From positions 858,252 through 922,251 of the forward strand of contig QEOQ01000460.1 in assembly GCA_010279815.1 (NCBI GenBank): DNA of 64,000 nt, given 5' to 3'. Each line of letters begins with the position of its first letter. The stretch's first letter is position 1. Under the pieces are notes generated by a model. It did not search any database. It had not been told where the DNA came from and was given only the letters and a program-made list of their open reading frames with translations. The stretch comes from Brachionus plicatilis (taxonomy: Eukaryota; Rotifera; Eurotatoria; Ploima; Brachionidae). The position numbers were made by a program, and so were the translations under genes. This document shows positions 12,301 to 27,100 of this stretch, piece after piece.

Positions 12301-13158
12301 TTGTTCTATATGATTGTACGACTCAAAATGATCAATTACATTTACCACCCGTTCCAAAATAATACCCATTTCTCCCATACGACTAGTCCTGTTTGTTTCT
12401 ATAAGCTCTCTTTCAAAAATTTTAGAGTAGAAAAATTTATTTAATAATAATAATAAATTTATTTAATTTATTTAATTTTTTTGTAACTTGATTTTTTTTT
12501 TACTTTCATCACCCAAGTGGTGTTTTTTGAAATAAATAAATAAATAAAAAAAAATAAATAAATAAAATTACTCTAGATCCTCAACACCTTCTAATAAAAT
12601 ATACAAGTGGTTCAAAGTAGTTATGGAGTAGGAAATGTTTTTCTTTGCTACATCTAGCTGTTTTATATCTCTAGTTATTTCTTTGACCTTTAAAAAGTAA
12701 TTTAAGAAATAAAAATTTGTATTTTCTTTTCAAAAATCAACCATTTCTTCGGATTTTTCGGCTTTTGATTTTATGTCTTTGATTTGAGAAAATAAATGTA
12801 TTATGGCTTTTTGTGCATCTTCCAAAGATGTGGTTCCGGTTTGAGCCGATCCGCTTTGATTATGAATTATGAATTTAATTTCATTATCAATTTTTCTTTG
12901 GACAAAAATTAAAATAACGAATAAATTAATATTTTTAATTTACTTTATTTTTTGTTGATTGCTCTTAATTATATCATCAATATTTGACAAAGATTGTTCA
13001 TTTGGAAAAAGTTCATTTATGTATTCGACTAGATCAAAATCAGGGTTGTCCAATGGATCATCGCTTGGTATTATTGAAGCGATTGCCTTTTGAACTTCAG
13101 CCGGAAGAGACAGACTTTGGATAAAATCTTCATCACCAAATATATCATCGTCATCCAT
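6371..13158 (-). CDS. VPS53: VPS53, GARP/EARP tethering complex subunit (9 exons, about 810 aa)
   Basis: Exons read from the minus strand: 13158-12944, 12895-12742, 12687-12572, 12409-12202, 12146-12012, 11960-11818, 11768-11526, 11465-11220, 7343-6371. All junctions are GT...AG and the phases close to 811 codons including TAA, near the usual VPS53 length (700-830 aa). The N-terminus has the family block with [12 protein letters not shown] after an acidic start (MDDDDIFG). Exon 6 carries [13 protein letters not shown]. Exon 8 has [13 protein letters not shown] and FQKYLREY. Exon 9 has [28 protein letters not shown] and [14 protein letters not shown]53 joins VPS51, VPS52 and VPS54 (GARP) or VPS50 (EARP) to tether endosome-derived vesicles at the trans-Golgi or recycling endosomes. 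Intron 8 (11219-7344) is unusually long and holds repeats. Confidence 0.95.
7658..7745 (+). repeat. 88-bp direct repeat, copy 1
   Basis: Matches 8351-8438 with six mismatches and no gaps by eye; the copies are 693 bp apart in the same orientation. It lies at the beginning of a short plus-strand open stretch (to about 7846), so it might derive from coding or transposon sequence. No family recognised. Confidence 0.85.
8351..8438 (+). repeat. 88-bp direct repeat, copy 2
   Basis: Second copy of the repeat at 7658-7745, with six substitutions. Sequence on either side is not shared except for a poly-T run upstream. Confidence 0.85.
9400..9690 (-). repeat. tRNA-derived SINE-like repeat
   Basis: GC-rich block in an AT-rich intron. 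On the minus strand a tRNA-sized unit at 9487-9403 is bounded by a 12-bp inverted repeat (TTTTCACCCTCA / TGAGGGTGAAAA). It contains a perfect A box (TAGCCAAATGG, 9472-9462) and a perfect B box (GGTTCGAAACC, 9428-9418) in tRNA-like order and spacing. No proper anticodon stem forms and the T stem has a mismatch, so it is not a functional tRNA. A second GC-rich module (about 9535-9690) lies next to it on its 5' side. Together they look like a SINE or composite pol III element. Confidence 0.6.
10724..10858 (-). pseudogene. Duplicated fragment of VPS53 exon 6 with its splice donor
   Basis: 135 bp identical to 11775-11909 except for one base. The copied segment holds the last 92 bp of exon 6, its GT donor and 43 bp of intron 6. 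It lies downstream of exon 8 in the transcript and lacks the 5' part of exon 6 and any adjacent AG acceptor. At 92 bp it would also break the frame if spliced in, so it is best read as a non-functional exon copy. Confidence 0.9.
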
Positions 13159-15163
13159 AGTAAAAAAATATTAAAATGATAAATATGCTTTGAATTAAAA
13201 CGATTTTAGTCTACGTTTAAGTGATCAAAATATTAGAATTTCAAAAGAAACATTACAAAAAGAATATTTTAATATCTCGACAGTAATACTAATTTATTTG
13301 TTAAATACAATTTTATCTTTAGCTTTACAAGAATAATTATTTATTTTCTTTAATTATTTATTATTTTTCTGATAAAATTTCGAAACTTGATACTTTGTGT
13401 TTGCTAAAATCGTGATTAAAAATAGAGATTTAATGATAAAACTAATATTTCGTGATTTAAAAAATGTCTTTTTTTGATACTGATTAATGTTTAATGATTA
13501 CGGACTATTAAATGTCATTTTAGGACATGAATAAGTGAATTAATTTTAATTAATTAACCTCATCAAAATAAACTTTGTGAATTAAAATGAAAATTGTTTG
13601 AAATATTTTATTTGTTTAACTTTCAAATAAAACTTAGATACTAATTTTTTAGTAAAAATTATTGATTTAAATATTTAAAATTGTTAATTATAAAATTCAC
13701 TAATTCTTATTGAAATTTGATCAAAATTTGTTAACTATTTTTGATTCTTCAATACTGAATCCACAAAAAGGCAATATTCAGTCACAATAAGTAATTTCTG
13801 TTTTATTTTAATTTCAATGATAATTGATCTAAAGGTTTTTACGATAGCTTATAAAAGGTCATTTTTAACAAAATATTATATAATATTATTAAATAAACAG
13901 TGCTAATTTTACACCAGTTGTTGCCCAAATCAAATTAAATATGAAATAAAGCTTAGCCTACTTTAATTTTTATTATTTATTAAATGATCTTCTAAAGATA
14001 GATTTTTATATATAAATGTGTCTATTACTTTATTAAAGTTAAAGAGTTAGTAGAAAAATATGATATCTTTATGGTCTCATTTAAATTATTTGGAAATTTT
14101 TCTCTTAATTTATTTTTTAAATTATTTAAAATAAAGCATTAAAAACATTTGGTTGATTTAAAACTTTTTATTTTTTTTTAAGATATTTTTACCAAAATAT
14201 TCCAAATTTTACTGAATTTTACGGTTTTAAATTCTTTTTTTACCTAAATTTACGTAAAAATCGGTAAATTTTTTTTCTCAATTTTTTTAATTTGTTTAAT
14301 TTACCAGAAAAAAGTTTAAAAAGTGGCATTTTTGTTTTTACATAATTTTACGAAACTTAACCTTTACTTATATTTGTTATTTTTCGAAAAATTACGCAAA
14401 TTTACCAAAAACGCTAGTATCAAATCAGCACTGTAATTAATATTATATTATAACTAAATCAAACTATGATTACATTATTTTATTTAGTATTTTTTTCTTT
14501 GCCTATACTATTTCTTTTAGCGGTCGTCATACATTAGCTTAAACAAAATTTCCTTTTATCTTGTTAGGATTAACTAATAAAAAGCAAATATTTGAGAAGG
14601 AAAAGGTTATTCTATTTTGGTTTTAGTTGCACGGAGTTTTTTGTTTTATTTAGTTTAACATCAATTTTCATTAGTGATTTTTTACTTATTTTTCAGGCTT
14701 AAATCTTTCCAAGGATATTAGAAAAACTGAGCATTTTTTAAATATTTTTTTGTTTCTCTTTTTAAAAAAAAGGAATCAATGTTGTTTTTTAAAAATTTTT
14801 ATATTTTCCTGACAAAAAATTTAATTCTTTTAAATTAAATGATCAAATTGATAATTTTGAAAAGATAATAAGATTTTAATTGGAAAGTTACATGATTTTC
14901 AAAAAATCTATTAGTTATCCATTATTTTTGATATATTAGTTATATATACAAAGAAACTAACTGAAAACAGAATTTATTAATTTATATAGTAAATCACAAT
15001 CAGTGGGAAAAAATTCTTTAAATTTAAAAAAATATCTTTACTTCAGACATTTAAAATAAAAATTTTAATGTAATAATTTAATAAATATTTGCTATAATTT
15101 TATTAATACAAATTTTAAAAATATTAAACAAGTTAGAAAAAAACGTGACGTATTTTAATTTAT
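13159..15163. other. Intergenic region between dynein 3' end and VPS53 5' end
   Basis: About 2 kb between two minus-strand genes. It must hold the VPS53 promoter and the dynein 3' untranslated region. About 14160-14430 is dense in short TTTACG, TACCAAAA and GGTAAA words in both orientations, possibly an old decayed repeat. No gene seen. Confidence 0.5.
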
Positions 15164-18100
15164 TTATTTAATATCGCACAATAAGGCAACACCTCTAAGT
15201 GTCCAATGATCGGGGTCTTGTTTTCCAGCATGTAACAACAACGGAAAAATATATGTCAAATCAGTTCTCTTTGGTTTCTTGTATACTGGACACATATAAT
15301 ATGCCTTTAAATCTCTAGGCTCATTGATCGCATAAACCCACACAACTGGCAGTGAAGTGAATAGAACCTTAGGTGCCGGTTCGGCCAAACGAGACATTCG
15401 ACGGTCCCAACTAGCTCCATCCAAATAAAGACCGTGTATGTAAACACCTTCTGATGGCGGCAGTGTAATGTCTTCCTTCATTTTTGAAGTTACTTCATTG
15501 TGCAAAAATACTGCGTCCAAAGACCATTTTTTGTCTCTTGTAATCTTCTGCTTCATTGCAGTCAAAAAACCCTATTTAAATTTTCATTAATAAAAAAAAT
15601 CCTTAATATTCTTAAACTTTACTTGAGGATTGAAAAAGCCAGTCATCCAGAACACATTAGGCTTTCCTTGGAATAACCATGTGCTGAATTGGGCATTTCG
15701 ATCTAGTAAATCTGTGAACCAAAAACCTAACGTCGCCGATTCCCAAGATATTCTTTAAAAATTGGAGTAAAATTTTTCAGTTTTCAAAAATAAAAAAATG
15801 CATTACTTTTTCCAAAATGCCGGTACTCTGGCATCGTACATATTGTCCAGTGCATCTCTCAAATTTTCGTTCATTATTATGGTACCATCTATAGCAAGTT
15901 TGAGATCCTTGAGTGTAGATCTAACAGCGGTCAATACTTTTTGCATTCGATCGACTTCTTGTTTAAGGAAAATGTTCATAGGCTGCAAAGGGTCCATTTT
16001 TTGTAAAGCGGCTTTGACTTCATGCGGTATATAATCCTCGGGCAATTTATCCAACATGTCATCGCACAATTTGTACACAACTGATTCTCTGGTTTCACCA
16101 CCACCACCGCCAGAGTCTTTAGGCTGAATGCTCACAATTGTAGACAATATCTCATCAGCTGTATTAGTTTGATAAGTAATGTCTGCATTCGAGTGCAAAC
16201 CGAACGCTTCGGGTGAATCATTAAGTGGTAAAGTTTCTATGGCAGTTCTAAATTCAGACAATAATTTACACTTAGGAATCTTGTATCCTTTGGCAAACTC
16301 AAATTTATCATTGAACATATTGTCGCCAAACCATTGTTTTGCATAAGTGTTAAGCAATCTTTTATCGTAGTCATCAGTTACTCTGCCACCATACTGCACT
16401 TCACCAATCATGTACCTAACAGTTTGCCACGAAATGCCACGTCTAGGATCCAATTCGTCCAAGTGATTTTGGATAAATTGGACTGTGGCTGAAAAGTCCG
16501 ATTGGTTAAACTCGTAGGGAATGTTCCAACCTAGGGGACCAAATTTTCTACGCTCTTGAACAGTTGTGTGCATAAAACCGACACAGTACAACAAAGGCTT
16601 CCAATATGGTAAATTACTGATGTCCAGAGTGTCTTGTGTTAGAGTAGCATAAGTTCTTTTAAGACCAGCTTTGACGCCCTGAGGCGGTTCATTTGTGAAT
16701 TTGATCGATGATTGCAAGAGATTGATGGAAAATTTCGGATGCGGTTCAGTTGTTACCCAACACCTGAACGAATCATCAATCGGATCAGTGGTCAGTATAG
16801 TGTCTAGTAATTCTTCCAAAAATCCAAGACCCAAATGACAGTTTTGTAATAGGATCCATCCGCCTTCTTGCATGCGTTGTTGTAAAAGACGTCTTGCATG
16901 AACCTCTTGTCCTTGGCCCATTGATATAGCACCACAAGCTAAGTTATTTTTCTTAGCTAAATTAATAATATTATCAGTCGGATCTGAGCCCATAGATAAG
17001 AAGCAAATTAAAGGAGCTTTTTTTTCGCTTTCTTGCCACATGGCCTCCAAATTAAGGATGATACCCTCGGCATATGTTTGACCCAACGATTCGGCAATGT
17101 ATTTTTTGGCCATTGGTAAAGTTCGATCTGGCACAAAACTGCGCACCAAAAGTAATTTTTTAAATGTATCTAGCACATTTGAGTAGCCTTCGGGGAATTG
17201 TTCTTCTTCTGGTGCATCCGTGTCAAACCATGACTTCCAAGGTTTATCATTATTGGATATTTGCCTCAATATTTGAGAGAAATGAGCCAATTTACTTAAC
17301 TCGACTAAATTAAGCCATGTCATGTCAGTAATCCATTTCTTTGCTTTAGGCTCTACAGAGTTCAAGTCTAGAGCAGCACCACCTTTAATCAACACCTGAA
17401 AAAAAGCAAAATTTTTTATTCAAAAACTTTTCATTTAAAAATAAAATCAACTTGTTTTTTAATTAATTAATTTTATTATCTCACCGATTTTACAATTATG
17501 CTACAATATGCTGAATCTTTATTGCCTAAAATATGTCAAATTTATCCCATTTTAGGGAGAATAGAATGGCGATTTATTATTTTTTTACTAAAATTACTAG
17601 AAAAAATTTTTTTCTCCTAAATTTTCATAAGTGATATTATTCTAATTAATTTTTTTAAATCGTATTAAAAATATAAATTGAAAATAATTTTACTTAAAAA
17701 AACTAAAATCAGCTGAGAGACTTTTAAGTCGATTTTGAGTAATTTTTTGAGCCAGAAAAGTATGCTTTGGAAGTACGATTATAAATCTTTTTTATGAATT
17801 AGAACAATATTTGAATGATTTAGAATATTATGGTATGAATTTTGATGAAAAATGTGAGTTCTGCAATTTAATTTAATTTAGATCCCAATAATTCTGTGTT
17901 TATTTAATTAGGTTCATTTAGGGATAAAGGATAAACAAAAAAGTTTAAAAAAGTTTAACTAAAAATTAGCTTTTTTAAAATTTAATTAAATATTAAATAG
18001 CTTCAAACTTGATTTTTAAAATAAATTCACATTTTTAAATTAATTAAGTAATTATTTGAAAAGTAAGTCATGTTTATATTCATCTAGTAAAATTGGTTAA

Positions 18101-21100
18101 AAATCAGTAATTTTAGTTAATGAATTAGCACTCGCCGAATAGAATATCGATATTTAAGAAAAATTTAGGACAAATTTTAGAAAATTTTGATCGAAAAAAA
18201 CTTGTAAATAAACTTTTTGGTATGTAATGTAATCAGAATTTTTATGAAAAAATGTATTTTTGTAAAAAATTTTGTATAAAGAAAATTTACTCAACTAAAT
18301 TCAACTGTACCAAATTTATTTCAACGAATTTTTTCATCAAGATCTCTAAATAATTTCATCTAATTTAATCAATCTACATTTTTAAAATTTGCTTTTAAAT
18401 TATAAAATATTTTGAAAAATTTTGAATATAGTTTTCAAAGAGTTGGTATTTTAATGGGCGAAAATCAATTTTTTGACATGCAATCAATAAAATCAATCAA
18501 TTATTAAAAAAAATAAAAAAAATATACCTGAAATTCAGACGGCTTGATGTTTCCTTTCTGTAGGTCAATTTTCAAAGCAGTTAACAGAGTGTACAACATC
18601 TTATCTTTTTCATATAAACCACGTCCTGTATACTTCCATACCTCAAGTGTCAAAGTTTCAATTATGTTTTGTATACGCTTGCCAGTAATTGGATTTTTGG
18701 GCGCTTTGTTCATCGATAGATCAAATACACCCAAAAATTGTCTCAACGAAGTCTGATACATAATGTTCACCATACTCATTTCAACAATTAAAAAGTACAG
18801 AATGCTGCCACGACTGGCAACAGGACGAAATTCCTCTCTGGCCGAGTTTATTTTTATCTCAGTTTCAGCAGCAATAGTCAACTTTTCACTGACTTCCTTT
18901 GCTGTCTCCTTGGTTATTTGCAACACCTGAATCAGGGACTCATCTTCGACCAGCGAGCCTTGCACTGACGTCAATCTGTACAATAAATTGTCTTCGAGCT
19001 CTTTTGTCTTTCGTTTGTTAGCAGTGACTTCTTCCAAAAGTCGCACTCTCTCAGACTCTAGCTCATTCTTTTCCTTTACAATTACAATACCAAGCAGCTG
19101 ATCCTCTAGACCTTTCATAGTTACCGTAAAGTCAATGATTGTAGTCTTGGCCGAAATTTCAGGTGTATAGGCCGGATTTCCCATTTTGGTTGTTGTGTAC
19201 AATTTAAATCCATTCATTACATCACATTCTTTGTCGCCCACTTTTACTTTCAGTGTACTTCCTGACTTGATGAAATTTTTCTCCAACACATTGTCCAACG
19301 CTGGATCAAGTTCTTCGCCAATGTCCTCGATCAACATGGGTCGACCCAATGACAAACAATCTTCCAAATGTTGTCTAAAATACTTGTGGTTTAAACTTGT
19401 TACTTGAAGTTCATTTTTGCTCTCTTTGTTCTTTATCCATGATTTTCCTTGACCCTGAGGATCGATCAATAGCGGGAATCTGGATGCACTCGTTACTATA
19501 AGACCATTTTGAATACTAAGCTCATCGTTTGGCAAACCCTGCAAATTCCAATCACCAATTGTAGCATTGTCCACCAACATAGAGATAACATTCAAATCAT
19601 CCGAAAATGGTATTTTTCTCTTGGCACATTCGGCTCTCCAATTTTTCATTAGCAAATTTCTAAACTCCTGGTTAAATGGTCCACTATAGGACAAAAAGCC
19701 GGTCGCCAGCAAAACATCGCCAATCAGGCGATTTATTTGCGACTCGAACATTTTGCTAGCCTCGGTCCATCGAACCCTCTCGCCCGACAAACCATCAATC
19801 AACGTCGATGCATTCTGCATTTTGCGTCTACACGCGTCCGCATCGTCCAGCAGCGCTTGTTTCTCGGCCATGGCTTTGTCGTACTCGCGCTGCACCAATT
19901 GAAGTTCGGCCTCTTTCTCGTCCAATTGAGCCTGAGCAGTTGCCAAGTCCTTGTTGGCAGCCGCTAATCTTGCTTCTTGAACAATTAAATTGGCCTTTAG
20001 CGGCAGCACTTCTTTGTTTATGGTAAAAAATGTGGCCATAGCAATGGTCCATGAGCATAGACCGGCCACATCGCCGCACACTTTTTTCGCTGTCTCTAAA
20101 TTGTAATCTTCCATAGATGTTTCAAAATAGGGCTGCATGAGCTCAACAGTTTCTTCATTGATGGAATCCTTGGGAAAATTAAGCAAACCAGGCAAAAATC
20201 CGCTATTGCTCATTAATTTCAAAGACTCGCTCCACGACGGCTTCAGACAAGGCCTATTTGGATCCACTGACGAATTGTCAAGTCTCTTTTGGAACAAGAG
20301 AAGCACACAGTCCATAATTCTGGTGATCAAGTGAGGCGGATTGGCCAATTTTCGCACAGTGGAAATATGCGCCGGCTTAATTGTGTCCAGAGCAGCGGCA
20401 GCTTCTTCCAACGCTGGCCTAGCAGCCTCTAGCTTTCCCTCAGCTACAGCTTTATTACCAGCTATCTGATCCACAATCACCTGAGCTTTATCTTTTACTT
20501 TTTGCACCTGTAGTTTGACCTTTTCGGCAGCTTGCTGCTGAACCGTCACAGACTTGAGCACTTCTTCGGCCTTGGCATTTGCCACCGCCAATTCTTTTTC
20601 CTTAACAACCAACACTTTACTCAATTCGTTGACCGATTGAGTGGCATCGATCAATTTCGACAAGCCACTGTTCATTCTGTCAGCCAGAATGCCAATTTCG
20701 TTCTTTTTTTCCGCGTAGATTTTCTTGTAGCCGGCCAAAAATGACAGATAAGATTTTGGGGTTACGTGTGTTTGCCGCCTGAAACGATTAAAATAATCGG
20801 TACATGCCTCAGCTACTTGATCCTGGAACTCGCCCATGGCAATGACGAGCTCGTTTTTGGACGCGGGCGTGCATGCAATGTCAAAATTCATGATAAAATG
20901 TTTGCTCACAGCGACCAGAGCGTCTTTGGGCCATCGCTGGAACCAGTCCATTGTGCATCCGGATATTAGACCCGGAAATTTGAGTGAACGACTTCTGAAC
21001 TTGCCTCCCACTGGCGAGAAGCACAGACACACGTGCAAATTGTTTCTCACTCTGGTCAAAAAGTATTCATACAAATTTTCGTTTGTGGGTGGAAGCCTTG

Positions 21101-24100
21101 GATACTCTTTTTTCATGACACTAATAAGTTCATTGTTAATTTCGTCAATTTCGTCTCTGGCAAACAGATTGGACACTTCGCCACTGGCCAGCACATTGTT
21201 CATGTATTCCAAGAATCCCTCGTCCTTTATCTCGTTGTCTGTGAATAGAAAGGTGATTCCTTTGCCTTTGACTCCGGCCGCCTTGTACAATATCTTCAAG
21301 TCGTCCATCAAATTCTGAGAATTGTATGAACGTGTTAGCGTGATTTGGAATGTTTCGTAGCCGGCTATGAACGAGGCTAGCCGAGTGATGGACTGTTTGC
21401 CAGAGCCGCCGACACCCACTAGCAATGCGTTGCCTCTCGGTGTGCGTATAATGCGCGACACTTTGACCAAATGTGTCATTGCGTCCTTGAAAAACACCAG
21501 GTCCATTTTGCCTCCGCGTATCTCTTCGTTGTACTGATTTTGAAATGATATCAACTTATCTGCCAACGATTCGTATGACGAAATTGGTTCGTACTCTTTT
21601 GGAGCTTCTAGATCAACATCATCGCCTTCTTCGCCAGTTGCTTCGGGTGCTTCACGCAAAAAGTCAACAAAATACGGCTCCGGTTGCATCTGGGAGCTGA
21701 GCGCCGAGCCGCATTCTTCTTCAGCTGTTAGTTTTAAGCTTTTTTCGAACCAGTCCTTGTCCTCCTGGTTTATAAATCTGTCCGCTATTACTCTATAGCA
21801 TTCGTGTTTCCACAGGGACATTATTAAAGATGTCGATTTGGCAGCAACTGCCGCAGTGACTGTCAACATGCCTTGCCAAATACGCGACAAATCTCTGAGA
21901 TTAAAAATGTAGTGAAACTTTGCCGGTGTCGGCAACATTTTAATTTTGGTTCTTTGCCATAGTTTTCTAGTAGCGGGCACCAATTTTGCGACAGTGTCCA
22001 CAACTTCCTGAGAAAAGCCTCTATCAGTGCAAAAGTAACCGAGACCAATGGTGCTGAAAATTTTGTCAATGGAAGCATTGGATGGCAGTGTACAATTGAA
22101 TATGTTAAATTGTCGCTTGAGTCTTTGTGGAATATCGTTTCTGCCACCTCCTGGTTGAATCATGGCAGCCATCAGTTGGATATCCACAATTGAAGTGAAG
22201 TCGCCAGGCTTTTCTAAATTGTAGAATCCCTTTGTTTCCATCATTTGACGAGTTATTTCATTAGTGATCTGATCGCCCCACTCGTTGATCACAGGCATGT
22301 TTATGTCGTCTATAAAGACGGTCATTTTTTTGCCTCCTGGCGGTCCATATGTTGAGCCAACTCGTTTGTCTACATAGCTTTCAACTGTTCGCTGGAACAT
22401 AAGTGGTGTACTGGCGGATGAAAAGTTGAAACTTTTGAATAAATGCGCCTCTGGGTCGTATTTAGAAGAGAAGCCTTTGATGATCACAGTTTTGGCCGTG
22501 CCTTGCTCACCAATGAGTAAAACTGCCTTTTCTTGTTTGGATATTATTTCTATGAGAAAATCGGTCCTAACGTTGTCTACGTTGGGCACCAAAATGCTCG
22601 AGTACTCTGGAATGGAATCGGTCGGGTACAAATAGTCTGTTACTCGATTGTTCCAATGCTCCCATTCGCCATTTTCGTCTGGTACATATTCAAAAATAGT
22701 TTCGTCACCTTTTAATTTTGGTAAGTCTAGAGCACCCAATTCTATCCAATATTGCTCTAGTTTTTTGCGATCGTACAACTCAAGCAATGCACCCAGAGAC
22801 CACATTAAAGCAAAAACGTAAATGCGAGCTAAATGGGCTCCTGACGGCAGTTTTTCTGGATTAATCAACCCTTCTAACAAGTCAAGCGATTGTCTTACAT
22901 ACATACATTCCAATAGCTTTAATTTATTAAAAAATTTAAGAAAGAATAATTTATTAATTAGGTTTTTTTTTATTGATTTAAGATTAAAACTTAATTTTTA
23001 AAAAGGTTTGATTTTTTTTTTCAATTTTTAATTCTAGTTCGCTTTTTTAGACACAAATTTAGAACTGCTGTGTAAGAATAAATAAATCACTCTTAAATTA
23101 AATAGATATTAAATTTAAATTGAATTAATTTTTTTTTAAAACAATAAAATTTTTAAAATGACAGTTTTAGAATCATTTGATAGAGAATATTAAAAATTGT
23201 TCCAAGAAGCTTCTTTTTGATAAAAATCTAAATATTTTTTTGTTTTCACAGCAAAATTTTAATCAAAAACAATCCTTATTAATTTCTGACCACTTTTTAA
23301 TTATTTGAAAAAAAAAAATAATGATTAAAAAAATTAACTAAGAATATTATCAGTATTTTTATAAATTTAATTCAAGTTGCAATGCTAAAATAAGTGACAA
23401 ATATATTTAAGGATATGATGAGAAAAAAATTTGATTTAAATTATTGTTGTGTAAAGGGTAGAAAAGATGCATTATTAAAAAAATATCTAGCAAATTTGTT
23501 CCCTCAAAATTGAAGCTATCAAAATTTGCATCAAAATATAAATTAATCTAAGAATACAACTATCATTTTAAAATATATAATTAACATCATTTCAATATTT
23601 TAGTTAATCGATAAAAAGGTCTTTAGTCATAGATGACCAGTACCGCTCATCCAAAATATGTGACCAATACTGGCTACCTAATTTTCATAGATGGAATATG
23701 TGACCAGAAATTTATCACCTATTTGTTCGTTTGATCACCTATTTTTTTATTTGGTTACAATTAAAATTAAAAAAAAATTTTAATTTTATTTGATAAAATA
23801 TTATTAATTTTGAATCACAATAAAAGTTTAATTATGCATTAACATATAATAAAAGAAATATAAAATCTTTCAAATTATTAAGTCAAAGCCAAAAATAAAT
23901 ATTAAAGTTATTAAAGCAAAAAAACATGCCTTATAATCTCCTAAATTTAAGAAATTTTTGATACTGAATAGTGATATTGAATATATTAAAAGCAGGCACT
24001 TGAAAAACCGAAATGTACTGGTAACATATTATGTGACCAACTGGTCACCTATGACTAGAGACCTCGATAAAATTATCATGTACTCTAAGCTTAAAACATC

Positions 24101-27100
24101 GTATTATTTTTAAAATTAATTTAAACTTACGTTCATTTTTGGATCCAAATTGTTCATCAAAAAGGTATATGAGTCTGCAAATGTTCTTTCATATAAGCCA
24201 AGAAGAATTTCTTGTTCAATTGGTGATCTTTTCAGCAACCAGCCTTGGATGATAGGCTCCCAGTTCATTACTGAAGAAGACATGAAAACCATACCATTTC
24301 TGGATACAGTAGCTGGCGAAGCGTTATCAATATTATGCACTTCGAAAATAATTTTACAATTTGGTGACATGGGAATACGGTCTCCATTTGCAAGAGTCAG
24401 GGTTTTGTTATCATCAAGTACAGAATTTAAATTTTCGATCCAAATAGCGTCGACAGGTCCATCCAAAATCAACCAAATATGTTCACCCTTTTTGACTTTC
24501 AGTGTTTTTCTCCACAATGTCGAGAAAATACCATCTGTCCAATCATTAGTGGCCACATCTAATCTACCAAACATTTGAGGGGCCGTGATAGATTTAGGAT
24601 TCATTCTCATCTCACGATGGGGCTCACCGCAATCAGACATGGCTTTCATAAGTGTATTTATACATTTTGTTTTGCCAGCTCCTGATGGTCCTAGTGTCAT
24701 CATGCCGTGTCTTACTCTTTGAGTTTCGTATAATTGAATTAGTTTAAGGACCCAAGCAGGCCAGTAAATTAATTGAGATGAATCTGTTTGATGTCTGATG
24801 GCAGCTTCTATTTCCGGATAGCCTTTTTTGTCCAATACAATACCTGGAAATAAATCACTAATCAATGACATGAACAATGGCTCGTCCTCGTCTATTAACT
24901 TGGACAAGTTCATGTCACGCAAAATTCTCATCACAATAATTTCCTCAGAGTCTTGCGGATTTTCTCTTTTAAATTGACCCAAAGTTCGCAATACTGAAAG
25001 AATATTTCTGAGACCAAAATCATAGTGGACTTGCTTGGTGAGCTGTTCTTCGCATAGTTTGTACAATGTAAAAAATTTCTTTGCCAATCGGACATTTTGT
25101 ATGAAACCACAACTGGCAAGTTTTACTCTCATGATAATTTGACGATCTGGCACCATCATAGCCACAGTTCTAAAGTTAACTTTCAAATTTTCTGGCAATT
25201 CTTGACGACCAGCATAACCGGGATTCATGGTTAAGAAAATGCCAAACTCAGGGTCCATTTCGACCATGTCTCCATCTGTAAATATAAACTGCTTCTTGCG
25301 CTCTTTTTTACATCTGAGTACAATGTCAATTTGCTGGGCAGCTACTGATAAGACTGGTAATTCAATTCGATTGAACTCGTCGAAGCATCCCCACGAGCCT
25401 GATTGAGCAAGACCTTTGTATATACGTCCCAAACCTCTGTAATCCATTTGATCCGAGCAATTAAATACAACTACGTATTTTCCGAGACACCGACCCATAT
25501 CTTTGGTTGTCTCAGTTTTGCCAGTGCCAGCTGGACCAGCCGGCGCACCACCTAGCGACATATGCATTGCTTGAGCCAAAGTAATGTAGCATCTATCTGT
25601 TAATGGTGTTATAACTAGACGATCTGTGCAGCCCAAAAATTCATTCTGATAGCTAAAATCTACATCTGTAATTGATATTTTACACATATCGATATCTTCT
25701 ACGAAATAGAATCGGCATTGTTTTAACCATTCGAAGTCTTGGATTGAACGAATGCGTTTTTCACACTTAAAAAAATTTTTTTTTAGTCTCGTTATGTCAC
25801 AAATTTTATGAATTTTTTTTTTATTTTTAACTTTTTATTTTTTTTTTTCCTTCTATAGGACGTTAGTTCATAAACAAATAAATAAAAAAAAATTCATGAA
25901 ACACAAATTTAAAATAAAAATTAATCAATTTGCTTTTAAAACTGTTTGTTAAATTTATAAAATATTAAATAATTTTATAATGGAAATTTTAGGGATAAAA
26001 TATTAAATCTATGTATGAAAAATAGTAAAAAATTCCTTCCTTTCATTGTATTTATTTTCTTATTAGATTATTTAAATTAACAACATAAAGAATTCACAGA
26101 CAGTGTGTTGGAAACTTTATAATAAAATCGATCTATGTTATGGGTTGAATAAAATAATTTTCAAAATTATTTTTCAGTATCATATGTTTTTTTTTCATAT
26201 AAATTTTTTATCAAAATAAGTAAAAGATTCGAAATTTTTTTTCTTTTTCTTTTTTTTTTTCGTAATGGATCTCAAGATTTTGCCAAACGATGAAAGAATT
26301 TCACAAATTAGGTTACTACTTAGCTACCATAGAAAATTTTACACAAAAAAATGTAATTTTAATCATGTTGATTATTAATTTATATATTAAAATTTTTGAT
26401 TTGGCAAAAATGATATTCATTTCCTTACTACTGATCTAGAAATAATTCGTCAGAAAATGATTGTTAAAATAAGGTAAACCATTAAAAGCGAATATATAAT
26501 GATTTCTGGTTAAAAAAATTCAATTTATTTTCACTTTTTGACTGAATTAAACAATCTCACTGAAAAAAACTATTCTTGACCAGAATTAATTAAATCAATT
26601 TTATTTACCTTAAAATTGTTTTTTAACGCAGCACTCAAACTCCAAGAATTTGGTTTTGGTGCCTTGAAAATAATAGTTTTTTTGACTTTCTATAAAATCA
26701 AAATTGAAAATTTCGGCATTAAATTGGCTTCGTTTATCAAAGATTACATCTAAACTATCTTAAGCCTTGAAAAATTAAATTTTTCGTGGCACCAAAGCTT
26801 AGTTTAGTGCGGCGTTAAAATACAAATGCTTACTTATTTAAATTAACAAAATAAAAATATTTGAATTTTAATCCTAAAAAATTTTTGATTGAAATATTTA
26901 AAAGCATAATCATTTTTCTAAAGAAAAAATAAAAATCGATTAATTTAAATCTGAAAAAATCAAAAAAAAATCTTACCAATTCGTCAAAAATATCTTTTTG
27001 ATGCACATGAATGGTAATCAAAGTTTCAAATTTGATTCTTTCAATTTTGGTCAATTCAGTGGTTGTGATGGCAATTAGCGAATTGAGAATTTCCAAAAAT

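Noticed and set aside
20836..21318. 160-aa plus-strand frame and other antisense frames inside the dynein exons
   Set aside because: They are shadows of strongly conserved dynein coding sequence on the minus strand, with no independent support.
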